Of a DNA stretch of 64,000 nt, positions 38,401-50,400 are shown one piece after another (position 1 is the first letter of the stretch; every line of letters begins with the position of its first letter). Made by a program: the position numbers and the translations under genes. The DNA is taken from the NCBI RefSeq assembly GCF_018873765.1, contig NC_057924.1, forward strand, positions 6,634,001-6,698,000. The letters run 5' to 3'. Below the pieces are notes generated by a model. The model was not told the origin of the DNA. It worked only from the letters and a program-made list of their open reading frames with translations, and did not search any database. The stretch is from Telopea speciosissima. Its lineage: Eukaryota; Streptophyta; Magnoliopsida; Proteales; Proteaceae.

Positions 38401-41400
38401 TAGATGAGTGATTCTCATGTTTTAATGAGCTTAGGATATAACCCATAGTGTATGCCTTATTTTTCTCTAAATGCATGATGAATCCCCAACCTATTGGGCA
38501 TCACAGAGATGATCTGTAGCTATTAGAACTTCTTCCTATTCTGTTTTTGATAGTTTATGTGTGAACAATCATGTATGATGACCATGTAAGCAAAATAACC
38601 CAAGATCACATGCATGCTTGATTTTCCACCATGTAGATGTTGGTCATCATGCATGGAACCTGATTATGATTCCTGATCATCCATGTAGACCATTGATCCA
38701 AAGATCCAAGCCAAAATAGCATTTGCTTTTGAAAATCTCGAGCTGCTTGTACAGTGGTCGATTGGATCAACCACTGTGAATCAACCACTGCAGGAAATTG
38801 AACCTGTGTTTACCCTGATTTACCCCTTGGTCTGTGATGCCCTGCATGAGGCTTTGCATGACATCCCAGCTGAAATCCATGCTCTGTACCCCTGTTTGGA
38901 GCTAGTCTGCCTTCCCGGGATGGGTTTTGTGCAGCCAAACTGATATCCGGCATGAGACCAACACCTGAACCACTGATGTAGATACTGTAGGGCCATCTAG
39001 AAACCCTGATGAGAACCCCTCTTGATTCTGTAACTGAAAGTCCTATTGGTCCATGGTCACTGGTCCATTGGATGGACCAGTACCAATCAACCACTGATGG
39101 AAACCTAGGACAGTATTGACTTTGGCCTACCCCTAGGCTTAAAACACTTTCCTTAGATCATCTGGGTATACCCCTGGTGCAAACCATTCCATTTCAGCCC
39201 TATTCCTACACTTGGAGCTACGGGTTGATTGCCACTGGTCCATTGGATAGACCAGTCCAATCCACCGGTATAAACCATTGATGAATAACAGACCCTAACC
39301 CCTGCAATTACCTAAAATAGTACCTAGGAACCCTTTGGAGGCTGTTTCCTCAAACCCCTTGTGGTTTTGGCCACAGTAGCCTATTGGTCCATTGCCACTG
39401 GTCCATTGGATAGACCAGTGCCAATCGACCACTGCTGTTGTCATGGCAGTTTTGAGTCTTACTTGATCTGGGAGCTAGACCAAGGTTTTCCCTAGCCTCC
39501 TGGGGTACTTTAATGAATATTAACGAATCATAATTTATTTAATTAGGCTTTGAGTGTCCGCCCGACGACGCGTACTCGTGTGCTCTTGCTAACCAGCAGT
39601 CTTCAGATCCGGCGGATTACAGTCAAGGTGAGTGGATATCAGATCATTGATGTAGGTGTGGCCTTATGAACATATCGAAGATAACAAAGTTACCTTTATT
39701 ACTATTATCTATTCTATATTATTATTTAAATTGCTTTCAAATATTGGAATTTACTGATGTAGCTATGGAATGTGGTTGTGAACCTGTTGAGTAAATAATT
39801 GATGAATCAAATGCATGCTATGTGAACTGTTAGTTTAGATGCCGTAATAGACGGCTTGGAAATGAAAGGCATGGTGAGCCGTAGTATGGGCTGCGGGATC
39901 ACTGTGCATTTCATACTGGAAATGAGGTTTGTGGTAGCTCGTAGAATGGGATACGGTCGACACCACTAAACTCATATTGATCATGTAGACCATTGGGCTA
40001 GGTAAACATACCCTTATGCTACAACCCTTCCCAACAGGGGTGTAGGTGTTGGGTGATCATGGCATCCTGAATGCCGATGATAGCAGAAGCCGGGTCAGTT
40101 TGCTATGATTAACTAGGGGTCCGCCAAGGGAGGAGTTGGTGCTCACTACCCAGCGCGGGTTCCACCCGCAGTGATTGAGGTGGCAACTGAAGACGGAGGA
40201 GAAGCGACGGAGGTTGTCGCCCGAGTCATAGCAAGTAGCATACACCTAGTGACTTAGTTGTGATGTTAGGTGGACTAGAGTAATAAAATTGAATCTAGCA
40301 TGTTGATTGATGATTATGTTGGTTGTACCTGCTTGTATGAATTTATATTCATTTGCTGGGCTCGGTGGAGCTCATCCTTCGTGGAGTGTTTCTTTTAGAT
40401 GATTTTGCAGGTGAACATTACCCTGAGTGGGAGGATCCTTACGGACAATATGGTGATGGTGATTGCGAACATTCTGGTGTGGACCCCTACAGAGGTGATC
40501 CCTCTGATGCGGGTGCACAGGATTAGGTTGGAGGAGCTTATCTGATGGCGGCTGTCCTTTCTTTTTTATGTTCATAGAACATTCTTTTTGTGGATAGCCG
40601 TATGGCACTTTTCTTTTGTATAGCTTACAGATGCAGCTTTCATGTATTTTGATTTATGATGCTGGGCTATGAAAGAGGCCATGCATGTAGTTGTTATGAG
40701 TTCCTGTGAGGTGACCCTCTGTTGAACAATGTAGTTAAGGTAGTACTATGGGTTATGAGCGACTGTTGGACAATGTACTTTGGTAGCTCTTTTATGTAAA
40801 TATTACGCTTTAGCTTTCGTTGCACTCTGTTTCCAATTTTATATTGTAAATGTGGTGTATGTCTGTTGAGTGGTGTTTGCTTCCGGATCCTGGAGTTTCG
40901 GCGGATGTGGTTCGACATCCGGGTCACCCGCCCGACCCGCCTAGGGGGTGGTTTGGGGTGTGACACTAGATGTCTGAATGAACTAGGGAAAATAAAGAGT
41001 GAATTCTGAAGAATTTACGAGCAGGAAAAGATGACCAATGATGTTTCTTGAGTTCACAAGCTTCACACTCCAAGCGAGACACAAATTTGCAGCTGAGAAC
41101 CATATGCTGAAGTTGGATAGTGATAGATGTCCCAACTAAAAATGCCATTAGAGAGGAGAAAGGACACCGGTAGCAGTAACAGCAGCAATAGGGGGACCCG
41201 TTGATGTAGATCAAAGCATGAAGAAAAGGGCATAAAGCCAAAAACACTGTTCACGTGAACAGTACCGCGTTGCTGTTCATGTGAACAGTGATATGGGCCC
41301 CACCTGAACAGCTGGCTTAGAGGAGGATTGCGGAGATTCGTTTCAGTCTATTTGCTTTCTAATTTCATTAGTTTCTAGATATAGTTTGTATTTTTGTTGT

Positions 41401-44400
41401 TTACTTATTTCTGAGTTAGAGTTTCTATTTTTATGTTATTTGCTCAACAAGCAAGTTAGTTTCTAGTAAGTCTTTGTAATTAGTAAGTCCTTGTTAGACA
41501 AGTAGTTTCCTATTTTGAGCATAGTTTCCTATCAGTTAGTTTCCTATTTTTTTCTCTCACTTTCAAAGAATCTCTGTTACTTCAGTTCTTTGACATTCCC
41601 CACCCCCCTATGATCAACAAGCCACCAATCCCAGTTTATTGGTGCCCCCCCTTCTCCTCAGTTATGCTCAATGTGGACAGTGCGTGTAAAGGTAATCCTG
41701 GCATAGGGGGGGGAGGAGGTATTATTAGGAACACACAGGGGGATATAATTGCTGCATTTGCTAATTTTTACGGGCCATGTACCAACTCTTTGGCTGAAAT
41801 CCGGGCGTTAAGAGATGGCTTACGTTTGTGTGCCAAGTTGGGCTTTGTGGATTTTCATGTCAAATCTGATTCGGCAGCAACCGTGTTAAGCACCACAAGA
41901 AGGAAGTGTGGGTTTTGGGAAGATTGGTACTGGTTCCAGGACATCGTAATGCTGATGGATTCCCTTAGACCAATGATATCCTTTACGTATTGTGAGGGGA
42001 ACAGAGCTGCAGATTTTTTAGTGACATTAGCTTGTACTTTAGAGTCGGACTTGGAGTTTCATGGTGACTTGCATATACCTCAGGGGTTGCGTCGAATCGC
42101 AAGGGAGGATGCGCTTGGCTTCCCAGTTCTGAGAAATAGGTGATCCTCGTTGTTGGGGTTTTTGTATAGGGGTGAGCTTCTTTATTGAGTATTTGAGCGA
42201 TATTTGTAGGTTCTCGGGTTGGGGTAAGGCGGGAATGTCCCCCCCTTGTATTCTTTATTCATTGGTTTTGATCGTAATAAAATCCTTGGGGCCGACCCGG
42301 ATCCCAGATAAGTTTGGGTTAAAAAAAAAAGAAGCATAGTTGTCAAGGCGGCAAGGCGACCCAAGGTGGTGGAGAGGTGCCTATGCGCTTAGGTGGCAAG
42401 GCGCCCTCAAGTGTTATTTTTATAATTCCCCCCTTGTCTAACATTATTTAGTGTACTACAATATTTTAGTATACTACAATATATACCTTATATCATCAAA
42501 AATCAACATTAAGTCTCCTCAAGTCATCAAAAATCAACATTAAGCCACATCAAATCATCACCAAAAAAAAAAAAAAAAACATTAAATCACATCAAGTCAT
42601 CAAAAATCAATATTAAGCCACAACAAGTCATCAAAAATCAACATAGAACTAGAAGACAGCAGAAATGAAGAAGCAAGCTATTGGAAGTTTGAAACAATCA
42701 AAACATACATTTGGTTTATAGTGTTCTTAGAAAATATGATCTTATCTATAAATAAATAAATTGCTCTCGATTTAGAGAGATGTTCTTGTTCTCTAAGAAG
42801 TTTGACTAATCAAATGATTTTATTTTTACATGAGACTTTTTGTATTAGTTAGAGCACAAAACCAGCTTTCCAACAAATCCAAAATTGCTTAAATCTGATT
42901 TATATTGAAGAAGTTATGTTCTGGTCAAACCTTATTTGGTCTGTGCAAATGCTGTCAAAATCATTTTGAATGAAAATATTTTTTTATGTATCAAAACAAA
43001 TGAATAATTTACCACACTTTTGGTTTTTGGCAACTTTTTACCATATTAAGATTTATAAAATTTTTAGATTTGAGAAAAACCCCAATATTTGAAATCCAGT
43101 TTTTGTTCTTAAACTGGGGGTTGACTTCTTATTCTTTTGGAATTTGATTTTTTAATTATTTTTATTGGATTCAAATAGGGGGTATTTGCTTATTTATGAA
43201 TAATATCTTAGGTAAATGAAATTACAAATATAAAAACATTTACTTACAAATATAAAAAACATTTACTTACAAATATAAAAACATTTACTTAAATGATATT
43301 TGGCATAAATAAGGGCCAATACCGGGTTTGATACCAATAAACACCAATACAAGGTGGTTGTCGCCTAGGCCCCAACAAAACCGCCTGGACACCTAGGCGA
43401 TGCCTTGATAACTATGATTTTGATTTGTTTCCATCTTGAGTACTTTCTAAATTTGTGTTCTTTCCTTTTTGGTTGTGAGTTTATATTTTCAACTTTCTAT
43501 TTTGTAAAGCTTAGGCCAAGCTATAAATTGGCCCCATCAGCATTAATTGTACTAGAATTCAGACTTGATTAATGGAATTTCTACTACTTGCTTGCAAGTG
43601 TTTGGTCTAAGAAAGACTTGTATTCAACAGCTGAGATAGTTGTGGGTGAGAGATCCAAGGCTAAGATAACCTCCCCCCTCCTCCATCTATCCATCTTCTT
43701 CTACCTTTTATTTTCTTTTACTTTCCAATCAATTTGGTGTTTGGTGTTCTGCTACAACCTATCATCGATCCTACTATAGAGTGGTTCTTATTTGAACTTC
43801 TTCTACATTACTAGTGCCATTTAGATAGTAGAGTCTAGCCAAGCCCGTCACCAATCGTCCTCCTCGTCTGAAGGTCCTGAAAAATACAACAGGAAGAAAA
43901 AAAGATGACAATGCAGTTAAGAGATTTAGTCAGTTGACTAACAGATAGCAAACTTAATGGTAATTGTGGTACGTGAAAAACAAAGGACAAGACTATGGAT
44001 GTAGTAGGGGAAACTGTACCTTGACTAGTCACATTGGTAGAATCCATTAGCAAGTAGGACTGGAGACGAGTTAGAAACTTGGTAAGGAAGAAAATAATTT
44101 TAACTTACCAGTCATATGGATAGATGCACCAGAATCAATAATCTATGGAGTGGAAGTGGTGGATGTAAGGAAAGTTGATACTTGTATGGGCTAATGGTTG
44201 TGGATGAAGAGGCGTTGGTGGATGATTGAATATTCTGTATAAGCTTTAATTAGTGATTGTAGTCATCTTGAGACAAAACCTAATGAAGAAACTTTAGATG
44301 AGGATGTAGGATTGGGGTCGCCAGAAGACTCCTTTGCAGTACTACCATCAGGCACAATAGAATTAGCTAACGGTGGAACCCACTCTATTCGTCCATGTTT

Positions 44401-47400
44401 AGCCCAACATGTATCAATAGTATGATTGGGCTTGCCACAAAAGGTATACAGTTTGAAGGGTCGGTCATTTTGCTGGCCACCTGTACTTTTATCTCCACGG
44501 CCACGACCTCTCCATGAGCCACGCCCTCTCTTAAAGAAGCTAAAGCTAGAACCTCGGTCACAACCAACAACAAAGGCCGAGCATTCTTTGGGAGAGGGAG
44601 AGGTATCAGCTCTTGAAGGAGTTAGAATGCACTGAAGACGTGCAAAAGACTCAACAACATAGAACACTTTTCCCAGCAAGCAATTGACTCGAAAAAAAAA
44701 AAGGGGCATACCGAGTGCATGAGGCTGCTTCCACTACGGGGTTTGGGGAGGGTCATAATGTACGCAGCCCTAACCCCAAGGTTTTAGAACTCGGTTTTGC
44801 CCCTGGTTTTGCCAGGCCACGAAATCGGGATATACCGAGATCTCGGCGAGATTATATTTTTTCCCCATCTCAACTCGATGGTGGGTTTCGATGGCCATAT
44901 GGTCAAGATAGGTCCTGAAACTTGACATCCACCCTATTTTAGGCCTTTTAAGCACAATGGAAACATTAGTTTTTACATATTCAAACCTAAAATGATACTT
45001 TGACTTCGGACCCTAGGTTGATAGTCTACGGCGTATGTGAGGTCTACCCTAGGCTAAGCCACACAATATTTAGAACTCATATAATTAAAGTAGAGGTGTA
45101 AAACAACTTAAAAAAGCATTAGGAATTATAATACATCAAACCATAAACTATTCAAGCATTAGGCATCATATTCATATTTCATAATCATATATGGTGATGG
45201 TTCGATGGTTTGTTAATAATTGTTAGAAACTTGGAAAGAAAGTAAGAGACATAGGTTAAACAAATACAAGTATAAGTGTGTAACAAGTCCTACAATTTGA
45301 GAGTAGCTAGTACTGAAACAAGTTGCTGAAGGTAAAACAGATATTTTTCACTATTTTGATCATGTTTCTATGAAAAAAATGATCGGTGTACATTGTATCA
45401 CATATAATAAGTACATAATCAAACCAACTCCCTCTCTTGATGTTGAAGCTTGAATGTTGAATCCACAGACTTTAATCTTCACTTAGAGGTGAGATTTGCC
45501 AAAAAAATCCACTAAAGTTGGGTTTTGCCTCCACAACAAACTGAGATTGGCGAGAGGAGGCGAGATTTCGACTTTGGGGTCGAAATCTCGCCGAGAGGGG
45601 GGGATTTTATATGTTATAAGTTGGTTTGGTTCGAGTCGAGACCGAGATATAGGTCGAGAACTCGGTGAGATACCGAGATCTCGGCTGAGATATTGTATGT
45701 TTTTGGTATCGCATATGGTTTCGTCTCGAGAGCTATTGAAACCAAGAAAATAGTGAGATCTTGCCGAGATCTTGTGCCATGCTTACCCCTGCTTTCGTAG
45801 AGAGGCTGTTTCTAGACTTGAACCCATGACCACTTGGTCACAATGGAGTAGGGATGTAAACTGATCGGATTCGGCTCAGATAGTGCTATATCCGTGTCCG
45901 CATCCGATTAGCTTTTGGATGGATTCAGATAGTGCTAAACGGATACAGACATGGATACGGATCGGATATTTTATCCGTTTACATGTAGATATAGCTTTTC
46001 GGATAGCTATAGCCTATCCGTATCCGCATCCGTTTAGCTTTTGGACGGCTTCGGATAGTGCTAAGCCGATATGGACTCGGATACAGAAACGGATTTCGGC
46101 TATTCATTTACACCTCTACAATGGAGCAAACTTTACCGTTGCACCAAGGCTTGCCCTCTAAGCAATTGACTCTTAACAGACTAATAATCAGGATTCAATC
46201 CGATCATAAACTTTGCAACACAGAAATCTTCACACTGAAGCTGTAACTGTTCCAAATTGGTAGTAAGAGGGTGATGGATATTGAGCTCCTCTTGTATACC
46301 CGTAAAAGTATTAAAGTACTCTTTTAAGGACCTATCTCCCTGCTTGAAATTAAACAGTTCATCATATAAATCATTAACACGGGATATATTTTTCTCTTGA
46401 GAGAAGGTTCGCTTCAAGTCATCCCACACTTGTCAAGGCGTCGCCTAGGCGCCTTTTTGGAGTTGCGTTGGTTTTTAACCCCCCTCAATCGCCTTGGTTC
46501 GCCTAGGTGCCTTGACAACTATGCACACTCCTGTAGGAGTGGGGTGAAACATTACATTGGCTACAATAGATTGATCCATGTTGTTCCATGACCATCTAAG
46601 GATGGTGTCATTCTCCCGCATCCATTTCTCATAGGCTTTAATCTCAGAAGGTTTTTTAGAATCAGCAAAAGGAGAATCAGACTGAAGATACTTCAATTTT
46701 CCTTTCGCATTAATATAGACCTTAACAGCCTGAGCCTATAGGAGATAATTACCAACTCCATTGAGTTTGATAGTGATGATTTGATCATTAACATTGTCCA
46801 AAGGAGTCTTGGGATCAACCATCATGCACACTAACTCAGAGCACCAAACAACAGTACCCAAGAACAAGAAGCAACAATCCCCAAAAAATGGATGAAAATA
46901 ATAACAGCAGCAGCTGGAGTCAGGACTCTCAATATGGATCGAATGATCCTTAATAGCAAGGGAACAATACCCTCTAAAATCAGTCAGATCTGAAAATTGA
47001 ACGAATTGCTGTGGCTCAATAACAGATTGCCGCAAGCTATAATGGGAGAAAATCAATTACCACAAATCAGGTAGGCTGATGGGCTTCAAAACTGGATCCA
47101 GTGGGCCCTTATAGAGGGGCAAAAATTCGTCAATAAATCAACAAGATCTGCTGGACAGATCAAAAAGAATTTCAGATTCTTCAGATCTGAAAACCTACCC
47201 AAAAACAGGGTACCCTATGGAGTAAAGGAGAACTGCAATTCTGAAAAATCAGGTTGGAGGATCTCCTTCAAACTGAGGTCGAGTGTACTGCTGGGCAAGG
47301 TGAATTACTTTTCAAAATATGAGATGAAATCGATATCTTGGTGTCAAGAAATTTGAATTCCAAAAACCTTCTCCTGAATCTGCCGCATGCTTGTAGAAGT

Positions 47401-50400
47401 AATAAAACTGTCTTCAATTACTCCAATACTCCCTGATAATCAAATAACAGGTAATAGAGACACTACTTTGTTATCATACTGTCATTAACTAGGGCCTGAA
47501 ATATATATAAGGCAGCGTTAGGTTGCTGCAATCCGCGAACAGGAAACCCTTAGACTTTCAAAACCAGAATCGATAAATACTGGTTATTGAGGCTCTGATA
47601 TGTAGCAAGAGAGAAACTTACAACCAGTCGACCAGAGATTGAAGAAGAGAAGAAACAAAGAGAGAAGTAGGGAGAGAAACAATGGAGAGAGAAGAGATGA
47701 GAGGAGAACTGGTTCGGTGATAGAATTAGTGTGTATTCTATTGCTGGACCTTTATAGTTTATTTATAGTGCAGCAACTGTGCTCTTAATAGGAATTACAA
47801 TCAAGTAAGGAAACTAAAACAAGAAAGGAAACTACCTACCATAAATAACTAAAACCCTCTCATGAGAGGGACACTCCCCATATCGTGACTATGGGAAACT
47901 ACCTATAGGACCACAATCCAACAATAACATGAGAAGTCTCTTTGATTTTTTGTGCAATGTAACACCAATTTTTATTTTATTTTTTAATTTTCCTTTCTTT
48001 TTTAAGATTCATATATTTTTCTCCTATATAATGTTCTATTTATTAATTTATTGTTAAGATCTTCTTCACATCGAAGGTAGAAGGTGATTTCAAGATCATT
48101 TTGTTTTTCTTGTTGTCACAGGGCTGTCACATATCAGGCAAGGATGGCCGTGTCCATTGTTCTTTAAATATCAACACCGAGACTGGTCGTTTATCAGCCA
48201 GGAGACCAAATTTGCAGGTTTGTGTTATTTCCCCGGCAATTAAATAAGCCCTAATTAATAAGTTCACTTGTGCTTTTAACTTCTTTGTTCTATTACAGAG
48301 TTTAAAAATGCGATCATATTTTGAAAACCTTAGATGTTTCTATCAATCGTACGAATGACTGAGTTGGGATGTGCTAGTATGCTAGATATGTTGAAGCCAT
48401 GGGTTGCATCCACAACCTCAATATTGTATTGTGTTGCTTTTTTATGGCATGTGGTACAAAATAATGTGACCAAATTATGTCACTAGACCTAAGTTAGTCC
48501 AACTCAAACCATTCTGAAGTCTAAATGTGAGAAATCCTATCAAAAGTGGTCTTCACTATTCTTCTGTTATTACTTAAGCCGTGTGGGAGAGTTGTCCTTT
48601 CCAGCCTGCTCCCTTTTGGATTCTCCCATCCCATCTGAGATCTCTCTGTCTCTCTCTCTCTGTAGTGTAACAATGTATATATTGAAAATGGATATACATT
48701 CCTGAGAGTGAGCTTTATCTCTAGGAAATCATTGTAAGCCCAATGTGTGCTTTCTCATGCGTGATTCAGAGACCGTTGGCCACCTCTAACTACATTTCTT
48801 TGGTGAAATCTGGATTACCTTTTGAGTTGCATCTTGCAATCTTGTGTTCCTCATTGACTCTTCAATGGAGAGGATTTAGTGGGTGGGTAGGGTTTTGTGG
48901 ATCTTTACCGTTTTCTTTTCACTGGTTTGGAGGTGAATCAAAGAAATTCATGAGTACTTTCTTGATTAAATACAACAACAACAACTAACTCAGCCTTATC
49001 CCAACTTAATGGGGTTGGCTACATGGATCCAAACAAAACAAAGTATGGAAAACATAGTTCTAACAAAAAAAAAAAAGGAAAGAAAAGATGTGAAAAGAGA
49101 GATGGGAAAGAGATGAGAGATGAAAAAGGAAAAGGACAAAAGAAAGATGGGAAATAAATAAAAAAATGAACGATGAAAGCTAGTAAGAGGAAAGAAGCGT
49201 AGCCCAATCCCTCAGAAGAATCTTAGCTAAATGGGGTCTGTGACATGGATCCTTGACCTCCAGTAGGCTCTGTCCGAGGTCATACTTGGAACAAGCCCTA
49301 ACCTTCTTGAGTAAATATTTTGCCTATTCGGTATGATCTCCCATCCTTTCTGATCTTAGAGAGATCAGATTTATGTTCACGCAAGCCATATGGGTAAGTA
49401 AATTTTATGTTTTGCCGCATAGCTTTGCTATTGGTAACTTGATAGTTGATATACCTGATGTGCAACTTCCATCAAGAGAACTTGCTTTGTTCCCCAAATG
49501 TTAAAACGACTAGTGACTTTACCTTCGTCTGCAAATCAGAATCAGCCTGCTTTGGAGAAGGACCGGTACAGAATACGCCAGGCATTCATAGCTGCACCTG
49601 GCAACTCTCTAATAGTTGCCGATTATGGGCAGGTCTATCACTCTTATCTAATTACCTTCGTACTCTTTCAAGGTTTATGTTATTGTTTCCTCTGATGATC
49701 AAATACATTGTCTTGATTGCAGCTGGAACTTAGGATTCTGGCGCATCTTGCAAACTGTAAGAGCATGTTGAGTGCCTTCAAAGCTGGTGGTGATTTTCAT
49801 TCAAGGACAGCAATGAATATGTACCCACATATTCGAGAAGCTGTAGAACAAAATAGAGTTTTGCTGGAATGGCACCCTCAACCTGGTGAAGAGAAACCCC
49901 CAGTTCCCCTATTGAAGGTGAAAATGCAAAACTTCCTGTACTCTTTTATAGAAATTGTTGATCAATGCATGGTGGCTACAAGAGAATCAATTTTAGGGCA
50001 AATAGAAAATCTATTTTGGGATTGGCAGAGCTCAAAATAGGACCTAGTGCTTTTAACATCGTATTGTATGAAGCTTGATATATAGTGTGGTGTTGTTGCA
50101 CAGCTGGTAATCTCATAGATGCTGTTGGCCATGTAAGGCTGTAATATTTAATATATCTGACAAAAATGTTTCCATACTTGTTAGAGGTTTTTCTCTGATT
50201 GGGTCAAGTTCACCTTTTGACTTGAAAATTCAAAGCTCCTCAAGTCAGTATAATTTCAGTCTGTGGGATAACCTGGAGGGGGGGTGAATAGGTTACCATT
50301 ACTGAAATGTTGTCCTTTTAAAATTTTCTTTGAATTAAAATAAGATAGAGAGAGAAATTGCGCAAATAGAGGACACACAGAATTTATAGTGGTTCGGCTA

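Larger units (their letters stand above)
25594..40965 (+). mobile_element. Complete Ty3/gypsy retrotransposon (Tekay/Del-like chromovirus)
   Basis: The 15,372-bp element has LTRs 25594-29115 and 37448-40965 (TGTTACA...TGTGACA), a primer-binding site TGGTATCAGAGC (29119-29130), a polypurine tract at 37436-37447 and a perfect 5-bp target duplication CTAGA (25589-25593, 40966-40970). It interrupts the integrase of the copia element. Gag (32503-33849) and an uninterrupted pol frame (about 34016-37437) are present in the order protease, RT, RNase H, integrase, chromodomain-like tail, as in Tekay/Del chromoviruses. The LTRs are almost identical by eye, so the insertion is fairly recent. The 3.4-kb leader between PBS and gag holds a large antisense frame and a small sense frame. 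Confidence 0.96.
41245..43825. mobile_element. LTR-like unit split by an L1 end and a foldback, inside the copia element
   Basis: Outer parts (41245-41600 and 43417-43825) are AT/T-rich, LTR-like non-coding sequence. They start with CTGTTCACGTGAACAGTACC and include TATAAATTGGCCCCATC. Between them lie an L1 RNase H end (41610-42330) and a foldback (42335-43416). The exact ends and a target duplication could not be fixed. The whole block separates the copia protease from the pre-integrase region. Confidence 0.5.
44691..46159 (-). mobile_element. Au-like SINE in copia gag, carrying two hAT elements
   Basis: On the reverse strand, the tRNA-like 5' part (GCCTTGGTGCAACGGTAAAG at 46154-46135), B-box region, CCCTCCCCAAACC and the GCACTCGGTATGCCCC end are the same family as the SINE at 2769-2949. 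It is flanked by a perfect 13-bp target duplication AAGCAATTGACTC (44678-44690 and 46160-46172). Two later insertions split it (44778-45781, 45849-46118). Confidence 0.82.
23459..47923 (-). mobile_element. Ty1/copia retrotransposon, reverse oriented, heavily interrupted
   Basis: LTRs at 47601-47923 (5' LTR in element orientation) and 23459 to about 23740 (3' LTR, 5' part deleted) share TGTAGCAAG.GAGAAAC at their inner/outer + edges. Next to the 5' LTR, the reverse strand reads TATCAGAGCC, an initiator-Met primer-binding site. Reverse-strand coding remnants occur in copia order: gag (47056-46181), zinc knuckle (about 44460), protease (44170-43830), pre-integrase (41247-40971), integrase (25588-24800) and reverse transcriptase (24560-23740). 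RT runs straight into the 3' LTR, so RNase H is lost. A gypsy element, an LTR-like unit with an L1 end, two foldbacks and a SINE with hAT elements are nested inside. No clear target duplication. Not functional. Confidence 0.85.

Noticed and set aside
42490-42650. CRISPR-like array of CATCAAAAATCAACATTAAG repeats
   Set aside because: The repeats are imperfect, spacers are tiny and AT-rich, and they lie within a plant foldback element.
45850-46118. Regulatory CGGATCCG repeat cluster
   Set aside because: The repeats belong to a MITE with clear inverted ends and an 8-bp target duplication.
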